This document shows positions 1 through 6,762 of a stretch of 9,579 bases of DNA, piece after piece. Made by a program: the position numbers and the translations under genes. The stretch covers positions 1 to 9,579 of the forward strand of contig JBDSHG010000008.1 of the NCBI GenBank assembly GCA_039918615.1, in the 5' to 3' direction. Source of the stretch: FEN-1250 sp039918615. Its GTDB lineage: Bacteria; Gemmatimonadota; Gemmatimonadetes; Gemmatimonadales; Gemmatimonadaceae. A model generated the notes under the pieces. It saw only the letters and a list, made by a program, of their open reading frames with translations. It did not search any database and was not told the origin of the DNA. The stretch's first letter is position 1. The number at the start of each line of letters is the position of its first letter.

Positions 1-198
1 CACGGTATGCAGCCCGGTCGTGAACTCGGGGTGATACGAAACCGAATCCGGAGTGAGCAAGACGAGCGTTCCCTTCCTCTCCGGAGCGCCGTAGGTCGTG
101 ATGCGGATGCGAACACCGCTGTCGGGAGCGACACTCTGCGCACCCGCCGCTGCGTGGGGTCCGGCCAATGCGATCAGTGCGAGCAGAATTCGACGCAT
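1..198 (-). CDS. Exported protein of unknown function, N-terminal part (cut by window edge)
   Basis: The frame is open from an ATG at 198 to the left edge, giving 66 residues with no stop, so the C-terminus lies outside the window. A Shine-Dalgarno GGGAG sits five bases before the ATG. The N-terminus is a typical signal peptide: MRR, a hydrophobic stretch LLALIALAG, then a likely signal peptidase I site near AAAGAQ at residues 17-21. After it comes a segment beginning SGVRIRITTYG, then GTLVLLTPDSVSY, which looks like two beta strands of a small barrel. Similar short exported proteins that begin with a GxxVRV strand followed by a GTL strand are common in Gemmatimonadota, but their function is not known to me. 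A possible -10 (245-250) suggests its own promoter just after the stop of the gene at 254-583. The location is predicted to be periplasm or outer surface. Product unknown. Confidence 0.75.
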   Translation of the reverse strand, partial: MRRILLALIALAGPHAAAGAQSVAPDSGVRIRITTYGAPERKGTLVLLTPDSVSYHPEFTTGLHTV

Positions 199-244
199 GC
201 TGTCTCCCTGTAAGTGGATGGAATCCGCGTCACGCTATGCCGCG

Positions 245-250
245 AATATA
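245..250 (-). promoter_or_regulatory. Possible -10 element for the exported protein at 1-198
   Basis: On the minus strand the sequence reads TATATT, five of six matches to the bacterial -10 consensus, in an AT-rich patch that stands out in this GC-rich region. It lies just beyond the stop codon (254-256) of the upstream gene and about 47 bases before the ATG at 198. The best -35-like match, TCGACA, is about 20 bases upstream, which is too far for a standard spacer. The call therefore rests on the -10 and its position alone. Confidence 0.3.
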
Positions 251-253
251 CAT

Positions 254-583
254 TTAGTGAAATCGCGGCGTGTCGAAATCGCGTTCCCCATCGAGCTCGG
301 TTGTCCCGCCCGGGTGAACGGGCGAGATGCGATTCATGGCGAGAAGAACAACCGCGCCGACTGCATCGATGCTGAGCGCAGCAGTGCCGATCAGGAACAC
401 GCCAACGAAGAAGGCCGTGTCGAAGGAGGTGTCGGTCTTCTTCGCGAGCTCGGCGATCAGTGCATCATGATCGAGTGTGCGATAGTGTGCGATCTCGCTG
501 CCGTTGTGCCCCGACAGCCAGAGCGCGAACAGGTAACCGAGCAGGAACACCGCGATCAATCGCGCGATGGTGCGACGCTTCAT
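254..583 (-). CDS. Small two-helix membrane protein of unknown function
   Basis: This is a 109-residue protein with an ATG start. GAGG lies five bases upstream as a good ribosome site. Residues about 8-25 (ARLIAVFLLGYLFALWLS) form a first membrane helix after a basic MKRR start. Residues about 57-83 (TAFFVGVFLIGTAAL onward to VVLLAMNR) form one or two further hydrophobic segments. Between them is a polar loop with the acidic/basic stretch HYRTLDHDALIAELAKK, probably on the outer side. The C-terminal tail is polar. I recognise no named family. The start overlaps the stop of a possible 19-residue upstream ORF (580-639) by ATGA, which would allow translational coupling. It lies between two other minus-strand genes for exported or anchored proteins and could be co-transcribed with the gene at 712-1770, 128 bases upstream. 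Confidence 0.75.
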   Translation of the reverse strand: MKRRTIARLIAVFLLGYLFALWLSGHNGSEIAHYRTLDHDALIAELAKKTDTSFDTAFFVGVFLIGTAALSIDAVGAVVLLAMNRISPVHPGGTTELDGERDFDTPRFH

Positions 584-639
584 TGCAGCCTCGCAGCGAA
601 ACGCCTTGCTTGCACGACCAGGACGATTCCGAATTCCAT
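580..639 (-). CDS. Possible 19-residue leader ORF coupled to the membrane protein at 254-583
   Basis: An ATG at 639 opens MEFGIVLVVQARRFAARLQ and ends in a TGA that shares ATGA with the start of the next gene. A near-perfect Shine-Dalgarno, GGGAGGAGC, immediately precedes it, the best ribosome site in this part of the window. The spacing to the ATG is only about 3-4 bases, shorter than ideal. The peptide is a short hydrophobic run followed by a basic amphipathic tail. It could be a leader peptide that loads ribosomes for the downstream gene, a tiny membrane-associated protein, or chance. No homolog is known to me. Confidence 0.35.
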   Translation of the reverse strand: MEFGIVLVVQARRFAARLQ

Positions 640-711
640 GCTCCTCCCGCGCGTGATTGGATCGCCGAACGAGGAAGAAGCTACGACTGGTGTCTCGCCC
701 GGGCTAGCGCG

Positions 712-1770
712 TCACTGATGTCGCGAGCTTGCGGGCGGGGCGGCAACCGTGCCGGCCGCGTCGAGCTTCTCGACGTCGCGCATCCACACCTCGAGGCCGC
801 CGTCCGCCAGCGTGCGCTCATACCCCGCGACGAGCTGCGCATTGTACCTCGCGATATCGAAGTGAAAGACATCCGACTTGTCGAGATCCACGATCTGCAT
901 CTCCGCGTCGAGCATGAGCAGCTTTCCGAAGCGAAGCGTGCCACCCTTGAAATACATGTAGCTCGTCGCCTTCGTGTCCGGCGGCACGAGGGCGTGCAGG
1001 TGCGCAGTGGGCTTGCCGTCGCTGCCGAAGGTCTGCAGGAGCTGATCGCCATCGACGCGCACCGCCGTCACCCGTCCCTCGATCGCCGGCGGGGGGAGGA
1101 TCTTCGCCGGGTCGAGGAAGATGTCGTTTTCGTGTACGGTGGCACCCGTCGCGCCTTTCAGATCGAGCAGCTTCTCGAGCGAGAGTCCGAACAGGTGCAA
1201 CAGCTTCTCGCCGTTGAGCCCCATCACCTTCGTCTTCGTCGGATGCATGCGAAGCATGGCCTGGTTCGTGACATCGATGTTCGCCGTAATTTCGAAATTG
1301 AAGGTGATCACCTTGTGCATGCGCCCCTTCAGCACGACGTGATCGCCTTCCGTGTACACGTGCAGATGCGTGAGCGGCGATCCCGTGTAGCCGAAGACAT
1401 ACTTGTTGAGCAGCGTCGTCAGATCTGCGGCAGTCAACCCCACCTCGGCAGTGTCGATCGTGATGACGAACGACTTCTTGTCATCGAACAGAATTGGCCC
1501 CCCCTCCTTGCTGCGCATCACTCCATCGAGCTGTCGGATGTGCAGCACGACAGCGCTGTCGACGTAGAAGTCGACGTGGCGCATCGAGACGCGCGTCGGC
1601 GCGTGCGCCGAATCGGGATGAGCCGCCGCTGGGCCCGGGACCGGCCTCGCGGCCATCGCGGGCTCACCCTCGGCGCTCACACGCTGTGGCGTGAGCGGTC
1701 CGAGCGCGAACCAGATGCCGACGCCGATGATGACTATGCCGAGCGCGCGATGATGGTCGATGAGCGACAT
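712..1770 (-). CDS. Membrane-anchored or exported protein, possibly a lipid-binding (LmeA/DUF2993-like) fold
   Basis: From the ATG at 1770 the protein has 352 residues. Residues about 8-24 (RALGIVIIGVGIWFALG) form a signal anchor or signal peptide, followed by a Pro/Ala-rich linker (about 25-60). The rest is mainly alternating beta strands, with VRV-type strands, a segment DLTTLLNKYVF at about 117-126, and HVVLKGRMHK at about 144-153. Strand-rich organisation with short leucine-rich helices at 120-126 and 187-203, and a second similar half (about 228-335), resembles DUF2993/LmeA-type periplasmic lipid-binding proteins. This is inferred from pattern only and is not certain. A GTG at 1806 in frame would add 12 residues and has a weak GGGA site upstream. 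I prefer the ATG because the hydrophobic segment then follows a short basic N-terminus. It is divergent from the antiporter at 1973 across about 200 bases. Confidence 0.8.
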   Translation of the reverse strand: MSLIDHHRALGIVIIGVGIWFALGPLTPQRVSAEGEPAMAARPVPGPAAAHPDSAHAPTRVSMRHVDFYVDSAVVLHIRQLDGVMRSKEGGPILFDDKKSFVITIDTAEVGLTAADLTTLLNKYVFGYTGSPLTHLHVYTEGDHVVLKGRMHKVITFNFEITANIDVTNQAMLRMHPTKTKVMGLNGEKLLHLFGLSLEKLLDLKGATGATVHENDIFLDPAKILPPPAIEGRVTAVRVDGDQLLQTFGSDGKPTAHLHALVPPDTKATSYMYFKGGTLRFGKLLMLDAEMQIVDLDKSDVFHFDIARYNAQLVAGYERTLADGGLEVWMRDVEKLDAAGTVAAPPASSRHQ

Positions 1771-1972
1771 GACTGAAGCATTACCATCGTGGCGCGCCGA
1801 AATCACCGATTCCCGGTAAACCGTAGTCGAGATCGGGCGAGCGCAGATCGGGGCACGCGCAGCGCTGGCGTCGAAATCCCCGTGAATAGGCCGTTCCTAC
1901 TATTGTGATAGCCGTCCAGGCTCCGGAGATTCAAGCTGTTCCTGCGCGCGCTCACTTCCCTTGCCTCTCGCA
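1771..1972. other. Divergent intergenic region between the anchored protein and the antiporter
   Basis: These roughly 200 bases must contain promoters for both directions. The only AT-rich patch is near 1898-1911 (CTACTATTGTGATAG on the plus strand), with weak symmetry CTAT/ATAG. No pair of -35 and -10 elements is convincing in either direction. A GGAGA at about 1925-1929 precedes no suitable in-frame start for the antiporter. Confidence 0.3.
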
Positions 1973-3541
1973 ATGCACTTCCAGCCGATCGTTTCCGCGG
2001 TCGTCGTCGCGGTGCTCGTCGTGTCGCTCACCGCACTCGCGCGCCGCCTTCCCATCCCGACGCCGATCCTCCAGGTGCTCGCCGGCTTTGCCGCCGGCAT
2101 GCTGCCGGGCGTCACGATCCCCGTGCTGGATCCGAATCTCGTCTTCTTCGTCTTCCTTCCGCCGATCCTCTGGTCCGCGGCGATGTTTACGTCGCTGCGC
2201 GAGTTCAAGCGAAATCTCGACAAGATAGGCACGCTCGCGATCGGGCTCGTCGTCGTAACGACGGCTGTCGTCGCAGTGGTCGCTCGCCACCTCTTCCCCG
2301 ATCTCCCGTGGGCCGTGGCCGTTGCGCTCGGCGCGATCGTGTCACCGCCGGACGCCGTCGCCGCCACGGCGATCGTCTCGCGGCTGCCCGTGCCTCGGCG
2401 CGTGATCACGGTGCTCGAAGGAGAGAGCCTGGTCAACGACGCGTCAGCGCTCGTGCTCTATCGCACCGCCGTCGCGGCGGCCGTCACCGGAATGTTCAGC
2501 TGGGGCGAGTCGATCGTCCGCTTCTTCATCGATGCGGGAATCGGGAGCCTGATCGGCCTCCTCGTCGCGTGGCTCATCGTGCGCGCCCTTCGCCTCACGA
2601 AGGATCCGCTGGCCGAGGCGCTGCTGACACTCGCGGGGCCATACGTCGCGTGGTCGGCAGCCGAGTCGATGCACGTGTCGGCGGTGCTCGCGTGCGTCGC
2701 CGGCGGCGTGTACCTGCAGCAGAGTCTCTCCACCGCCGTTGGAGCGTCATCGAGACTGCAGTCGCGCGTGGTGTGGGAGCTCGTCGTCTTTCTCGTCAAC
2801 GCGCTGATCTTTCTCCTGCTCGGCGCACAGTTCGCGACCATGATCGGACAAGTGCCGCACGACGAGCTGCTGAGCGTATTCCGCAAGGGCGTGATCATCA
2901 CGGTGGTCGCGATCGTCGTGCGCATCGCGTGGGTTCCCTTCATCACGGTGCTGCCGCGCATCACCGCGAACATGCGGCGGCGCACACCGAAGCCGAACTG
3001 GAAATCGCTTACGCTGGTGTCGTGGACGAGCATGCGCGGCGTCGTCTCACTCGCGACGGCGCTCGCGCTGCCGCTCACGATCGCCAATGGCGATCCGTTC
3101 CCGCATCGAACGCAGCTCATCCTCATCACGATGTGCGTGATCGTGCTGACGCTGGGGCTGCAGGGGCTGACGCTCTCCCCGATCGTCCGCGCGCTGCACT
3201 TCGCACCGGAGAACACGCTGCGCGAGGAGGAGCGGCTGGCGCGCCGCGAGGCGACGCGGCGTGGGGCCGAGGCGCTCGAGGATCTCTCGCACGAGCCGTG
3301 GGTCGATGCACGCGATGTCGCCGCGCTGCGCGCCGAGCTGCGCGAACGGCTTCGCGCGAACGAGGAGGACGGCGGAAGCTTCGTCGGCAGGCGGCGGCTT
3401 CGGCTCGCGATGATTGGCGCAGAGCGGAAGATGCTGATTCGCCTGCGCGATGAGGATGCGATCTCCGACGAGGTGCTGCGCGCGCTCGAGCAGGAGCTCG
3501 ATCTCGAGTCCGTACGCGCAGGCGGCGGCGACGCCGCCTAG
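1973..3541 (+). CDS. Na+/H+ antiporter, CPA1 family
   Basis: This 522-residue inner-membrane protein exchanges Na+ (possibly K+) for protons. It has about twelve hydrophobic segments over residues 5-405. The family signatures are clear: FFVFLPPILWSAAM (58-71) in an early helix, GAIVSPPDAVAATAI (120-134), and EGESLVNDASALVLY (149-163) containing the Asn-Asp pair N155/D156 expected in the ion-binding site of CPA1 exchangers. A conserved SWTSMRGVVSLATALALP motif lies in a late helix. The C-terminal tail from about 410 is highly charged and helical, with a run ending in KMLIRLRDEDAISDEVLRAL, typical of bacterial a_CPA1 proteins. The ATG at 1973 is chosen over an in-frame TTG at 1961, although neither has a good ribosome site. 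The stop overlaps that of the convergent channel gene. The cation preference cannot be told from sequence. Confidence 0.95.
   Translation: MHFQPIVSAVVVAVLVVSLTALARRLPIPTPILQVLAGFAAGMLPGVTIPVLDPNLVFFVFLPPILWSAAMFTSLREFKRNLDKIGTLAIGLVVVTTAVVAVVARHLFPDLPWAVAVALGAIVSPPDAVAATAIVSRLPVPRRVITVLEGESLVNDASALVLYRTAVAAAVTGMFSWGESIVRFFIDAGIGSLIGLLVAWLIVRALRLTKDPLAEALLTLAGPYVAWSAAESMHVSAVLACVAGGVYLQQSLSTAVGASSRLQSRVVWELVVFLVNALIFLLLGAQFATMIGQVPHDELLSVFRKGVIITVVAIVVRIAWVPFITVLPRITANMRRRTPKPNWKSLTLVSWTSMRGVVSLATALALPLTIANGDPFPHRTQLILITMCVIVLTLGLQGLTLSPIVRALHFAPENTLREEERLARREATRRGAEALEDLSHEPWVDARDVAALRAELRERLRANEEDGGSFVGRRRLRLAMIGAERKMLIRLRDEDAISDEVLRALEQELDLESVRAGGGDAA
3538..3541. other. CTAG shared as the stop codon of two convergent genes
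   Basis: The four-base palindrome CTAG gives TAG (3539-3541) to the antiporter on the plus strand and TAG (3540-3538) to the channel on the minus strand. There is thus no intergenic space and no room for a terminator between them. Each transcript probably runs into the other gene as antisense. Confidence 0.95.
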
Positions 3542-4557
3542 CGCTTCGGCGCGGGGACCATCTCGAGTGCGGCGGGAGTGCGCGTCGCGCCCTCGTCGAG
3601 CCGCTCGGTGCGGCTGAGCCGCTCGACGTCGATCGCAATCACTCCGTCGGGGCCGTTCGCGAAGATGCTCGCGAACTTGACATCCCAGCGCAGCTCATCC
3701 CAGACGTACGACGCGCGCGTCGAGACGCGCGTGGAGAAGGTCTCCTCCAGCGCGTTGACGAAGATGAGAAACTCCGCCTGCGAGTCGGCGATGCTCTCGG
3801 GCGTCACTCCAGCCAGCGGGCTGTCCGCCGTGATCGGGTGCACGACGGTCCAGTGCAGCGTAAAGAACTCCACCGAATTACGCTCGAGAGTGAGCTGGTG
3901 GAAGTTGCGCACGCGAACGCCGTCGACGTTCTCGAAGCGCGCGAGACTCACGCGCGCCTGTACGTCGCTCAGCTCCCCCGGCTGCATGTTCACGATGCGG
4001 AACATGAGACCGCGCCCGCCCTGATACGGCGCGATGATCGCGGAGTCACTGAAGCCGATCCGCATGCGCGGGCGCGTGAGGCGTGCGATGAGTAGCCCGA
4101 AGGCAATGACCATCGTCACCGGACCGACGAATGACTCGAAGTTGGTGAGCCAGTTCGCGGTTGGGCCGTACGCGTGTATCATCCCGGTGCCGGTGGTCGT
4201 GAAGAGGCCGATGCTGTAGGTCAACGCCGCCAAAAACGGATCGGTGAGCCCCATGGTATCGGTGCCACGCAGCGCGCCATCGCCGAGCGATGCGTACGCG
4301 AGCGCAAAGACGCCGTTCATGAGGAGGAGCGCGCCCATCATCGAGATGAAGAACACGGTCCAGCTCACATCGAGCGATGCGAGATAGAAGCGCGCGAGCC
4401 GTTGCGAGCCGACTCCATATTTCTTGCTGTTCGGGCGTCCGTCGCGATCGAGGAAGCGGCCGCGAACGGCCTGGGCGACGACGGACCCGAAGCCGAGATC
4501 GGCAGGTCGGGTGAGCGGCGGCGGGTCGTCGTCGAGCGGCGCGTTCGGCGCGGTCAC
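3538..4557 (-). CDS. Inward-rectifier-type (Kir/KirBac) ion channel with an atypical pore filter
   Basis: This 339-residue protein has the full Kir layout: a cytosolic N-terminus with a slide-helix region (about 43-62), a first membrane helix (about 64-90), a pore loop (about 108-130), a second helix (about 138-160) ending in the characteristic ARLTRPRMRIGFS, and a cytosolic beta-rich domain (about 168-325). Recognisable cytosolic strands include GRGLMFRIVNMQ and EFLIFVNALEETFS. The filter reads F119-T-T-T-G-T-G125, where KirBac proteins normally have T-V/I-G-Y-G; the reading was checked on codons 4197-4183. The protein is otherwise intact, so it is probably a working channel with altered selectivity or a conducting variant. 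The start is GTG with AGGTG five bases upstream. The GTG overlaps the stop of a 9-codon ORF (4554-4583). The neighbouring antiporter also moves monovalent cations. Confidence 0.92.
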   Translation of the reverse strand: MTAPNAPLDDDPPPLTRPADLGFGSVVAQAVRGRFLDRDGRPNSKKYGVGSQRLARFYLASLDVSWTVFFISMMGALLLMNGVFALAYASLGDGALRGTDTMGLTDPFLAALTYSIGLFTTTGTGMIHAYGPTANWLTNFESFVGPVTMVIAFGLLIARLTRPRMRIGFSDSAIIAPYQGGRGLMFRIVNMQPGELSDVQARVSLARFENVDGVRVRNFHQLTLERNSVEFFTLHWTVVHPITADSPLAGVTPESIADSQAEFLIFVNALEETFSTRVSTRASYVWDELRWDVKFASIFANGPDGVIAIDVERLSRTERLDEGATRTPAALEMVPAPKR

Positions 4558-4583
4558 GCGAGCACCTGATGTTGATTCGGCAT
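4554..4583 (-). CDS. Possible 9-residue upstream ORF overlapping the channel start
   Basis: An ATG at 4583 opens MPNQHQVLA and stops at a TGA that overlaps the channel's GTG as GTGA. A strong GGAGG lies upstream at 4595-4599, but it is about 11 bases from this ATG, longer than ideal. The channel also has its own AGGTG site inside this ORF. It may promote translational coupling or be chance; its length is too short to judge by composition. Confidence 0.25.
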   Translation of the reverse strand: MPNQHQVLA

Positions 4584-4747
4584 GGGTAAATGATCCTCCG
4601 GGCGAACGGAAGATGCAAGCGGATACGGCGCAGTTCGCCGTCCGACGAATCCGCGCCCTAAAAAGCGCGACAGAACGCTAATGTGTCACATGAGAACGAG
4701 GCTATAACTTGTTTCAGCGCAAAGGCTTCAGATATCTCGAAAACACA
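4558..4747. other. Intergenic region upstream of the channel gene
   Basis: These 190 bases separate the channel start from the stop of the gene at 4748. They contain the GGAGG site and short ORF described separately. They also hold an AT-richer block at about 4680-4745 that is the likely site of a channel promoter. I see a TATAGC-like -10 on the minus strand near 4701-4706 but no -35 at proper spacing. No terminator hairpin is visible after the stop at 4748. Confidence 0.3.
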
Positions 4748-5236
4748 TTAAGTGAGCGGAGCCCCAATTATCCCACTCGCTGCCTTCAAGCGCACCACCT
4801 CGATCGATTCGCGCTGCGCATCCGCCTGCCGGATCAGCTGCACGTAGTCCACGCCAGCCAGCGCCTCGTCCCGTTCCGCGTTCGCAACAAGCGCGACCCA
4901 CAGGCCGCGCTTCCCGTGCACGCCGAGCCCGAGCAGCTCCACCGCTTCCAGAAGATGGAGCGGTCCCTCCGAAAAATCGTCGGCCTTCAGCTTGAGCTCG
5001 GCGCCCTTCTCGGAGAGCCACCCAGCGATCTGTCGCGGCAGGCTCACAGAGTCGCTGAGCTTGGCGAGCAGCTTCACCAACTCTTCGCGCTCGGACAAGA
5101 ATTCGGGGCGAAGCCTCCGCGCCAGCGGCCCCGCCTCGTCGGCATGGCTGGCCTCGAGGTGGTCGAGAATCTCGAGCGCCGCTTCCGAGCCGGCGTGGTG
5201 GTCCTTCAGATAGATGGCGAGTGGAGTGGTCGGCAC
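4748..5236 (-). CDS. Helical protein of unknown function, ferritin-like type
   Basis: This is a 162-residue soluble protein without signal peptide or membrane segment, predicted to be almost all helix. Segments about 4-31 (LAIYLKDHHAGSEAALEILDHL), 43-62, 64-84, 90-120 and 127-153 would form a bundle of four to five helices. Conserved-looking residues include D12/H13/H14, E18, E22, H26, E98, K109, W113, and the C-terminal stretch QRESIEVVRLKAA. This pattern matches a widespread bacterial family of about 160-170 residues often placed in the ferritin-like fold. The usual pair of ExxH iron-ligand motifs is not visible, so metal binding is doubtful. The start is GTG with GGGAG seven bases upstream. 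A 12-base palindrome lies about 28 bases before the start. Function unknown. Confidence 0.85.
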   Translation of the reverse strand: MPTTPLAIYLKDHHAGSEAALEILDHLEASHADEAGPLARRLRPEFLSEREELVKLLAKLSDSVSLPRQIAGWLSEKGAELKLKADDFSEGPLHLLEAVELLGLGVHGKRGLWVALVANAERDEALAGVDYVQLIRQADAQRESIEVVRLKAASGIIGAPLT

Positions 5237-5263
5237 AATGAAACTCCCGTGATTGGCGATTAT

Positions 5264-5275
5264 CTTAGTACTAAG
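5264..5275. promoter_or_regulatory. Perfect palindrome CTTAGTACTAAG, possible operator upstream of the helical protein
   Basis: This 12-base perfect inverted repeat lies about 28-39 bases before the GTG at 5236, in the AT-richest part of the intergenic gap 5237-5325. On the minus strand it is followed at once by GATAAT, a good -10 match that overlaps its edge by one base. No clear -35 is seen at 17 bases. Position and symmetry suit a repressor or activator site on the promoter of the 4748-5236 gene. This is inference; no regulator is encoded nearby. Confidence 0.4.
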
Positions 5276-5325
5276 GTTTTTCTACATCCGAGATCGAGGC
5301 GGCATTCCGGCTGAACGCTACTGCA

Positions 5326-6762
5326 TCATCGCTCGATTCCGAGCTCGTCCAGCACCGCCCGCGCCGCGAACATCCCGCACAGTCCGTGCACCCCTGCACC
5401 CGGCGGCGTGGACGCCGAGCACAGATAGATCCCCTTCGCCGAGGTTGCGTACGGCACCCGGCGCACTGCTGGACGGAAGAAGAGCTGGCGCAGCGTGTTC
5501 GCGCCGCCGCCTATGTCCCCGCCGATGAGGTTCGCATTCCCGAGGCTGAGCTCCGACGCCGGCGTCACCCGCCGCGCAAGGATGCAGTCGCGAAAGCCGG
5601 GTGCGAATCGTTCGATCTGCGCTTCGATCCTCTCACTCATGTCCACCGTCGACCCATTCGGCACGTGGCAGTACCCCCAGAGCGTGTGCTTGCCCACCGG
5701 CGCCCGCGTCGAATCGAAAAGGCTCGGCTGTGCCACGAGCACGAACGGCTTCTCCGCATGCCGCCCGTTCCACGGCGCCGCCTCGGACGCGACGAGCTCC
5801 TCGAGCGTGCCGCCGAGGTGCAGCGTGCTCGCCTCCGCGCACTCGCGATCCCGCCACGGCACCGGGGCGCTCAGCGCCCAGTCGACCTTGCAGACGCCGG
5901 AGCCGATGCGGTAGCGCTCGAGCGCGCGGCGGTACCGCGGCGAGAACCGGTCGCCCGCGATGCGCAGCGCGTCGCGCGCATTCAGATCGAGCAGCACGCT
6001 CCCGGCCTCGGGGATGTCGCGGAACGAGGCGACAGGCGCATCGCTCACGATCTCGCCGCCGAGCGAGCGCAGGCAGGACGCGAGCGCGTCGGTGACGCTC
6101 TGTGCCCCGCCCTTCGGGATCGGCCACCCGGTGCGATGTGCGACGGCGCCGAGTACGAGGCCGATGGAGGCCGTCGCGGCGCGGGTGAGCGGCATGATCG
6201 TGTGCGTGGCAAGCCCCGCAAAGAGCCCGCGCGCCTGCGCTCCGCGAAAGCGCGTCAGCGAGAGGAAGCGGGCGCTCTGCAGCGCCGCGAGGCCGAAGCG
6301 ACCGAGCACGAAGGGATGACGCGGCAGGTGGAGCGGCCCGAGCGCGTCGTCGGCGAGCGCATCCCACCGGTCGACGAAGGGCTGCATCAGACGCGCGTAT
6401 GCCTCGCCATCCACACCGAGCGATGCGGTGGTCTCGGCCACCGAGCGGCGCAGCATCGCAGGCGGCCCGTCGTCGAACGGGTGCGCGGCCGATGCCGGGG
6501 GAAAGATCCAGGTGAGGCCGTGCTGCTCGAGCGGAAGCGACCGAAAAAACGGCGTCGCGACGGCGAGCGGATGAACGGCCGAGCTCACGTCGTGCACGAA
6601 GCCGGGAAGCGTCAGCTCGGCCGAGCGCGCGCCGCCGCCGATCGTCGGCTGCGCCTCTAGCACGATCACAGAGCGCCCCGCCCGCGCGAGCACGATCGCC
6701 GCGCTCAGACCATTCGGCCCCGCGCCGACTACCACTGCGTCGTATTTACGACGATGAGGCAC
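5326..6762 (-). CDS. NAD(P)/FAD-dependent oxidoreductase, phytoene-desaturase-like
   Basis: From a GTG at 6762 the protein has 478 residues, close to the usual length of the family. The N-terminus is a complete Rossmann FAD site: YDAVVVGAGPNGLSAAIVLA (residues 7-26) with the GxGxxG glycines 13, 15 and 18, and E36 at the end of the second strand to bind the ribose. GGGARSAEL follows (42-50), as in the CrtI/PYROXD2-type amine-oxidase superfamily. Near the C-terminus, GIYLCSASTPPGAGVHGLCG is the second FAD-contacting motif. It probably oxidises a hydrophobic or isoprenoid-like substrate in the cytosol or at the membrane, but no carotenoid genes are nearby, so the substrate is unknown. A longer frame from a TTG at 6852 adds 30 residues with no family character, so I reject it. 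It is divergent from the RidA-like gene. Confidence 0.9.
   Translation of the reverse strand: MPHRRKYDAVVVGAGPNGLSAAIVLARAGRSVIVLEAQPTIGGGARSAELTLPGFVHDVSSAVHPLAVATPFFRSLPLEQHGLTWIFPPASAAHPFDDGPPAMLRRSVAETTASLGVDGEAYARLMQPFVDRWDALADDALGPLHLPRHPFVLGRFGLAALQSARFLSLTRFRGAQARGLFAGLATHTIMPLTRAATASIGLVLGAVAHRTGWPIPKGGAQSVTDALASCLRSLGGEIVSDAPVASFRDIPEAGSVLLDLNARDALRIAGDRFSPRYRRALERYRIGSGVCKVDWALSAPVPWRDRECAEASTLHLGGTLEELVASEAAPWNGRHAEKPFVLVAQPSLFDSTRAPVGKHTLWGYCHVPNGSTVDMSERIEAQIERFAPGFRDCILARRVTPASELSLGNANLIGGDIGGGANTLRQLFFRPAVRRVPYATSAKGIYLCSASTPPGAGVHGLCGMFAARAVLDELGIER

Noticed and set aside
697..704. GCCCGGGC palindrome just after the stop of the 712-1770 gene
   Set aside because: It has no loop and no T-run, so it is unlikely to be a terminator. 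An eight-base GC palindrome is common at this base composition.
460..1776. Long plus-strand open frame of 438 codons
   Set aside because: It is antisense to the 712-1770 gene and extremely rich in Arg and His, as expected for the shadow of a GC-rich gene. It has no ribosome site or recognisable domain.
2308..3453. Alternate plus-strand frame inside the antiporter
   Set aside because: It is an Arg/Ala-rich out-of-frame shadow; the antiporter motifs are all in the other frame.
5386..6660. Long plus-strand open frame of 424 codons
   Set aside because: It is antisense to the FAD oxidoreductase, whose FAD motifs are clear. The frame is Arg-rich with no motif.
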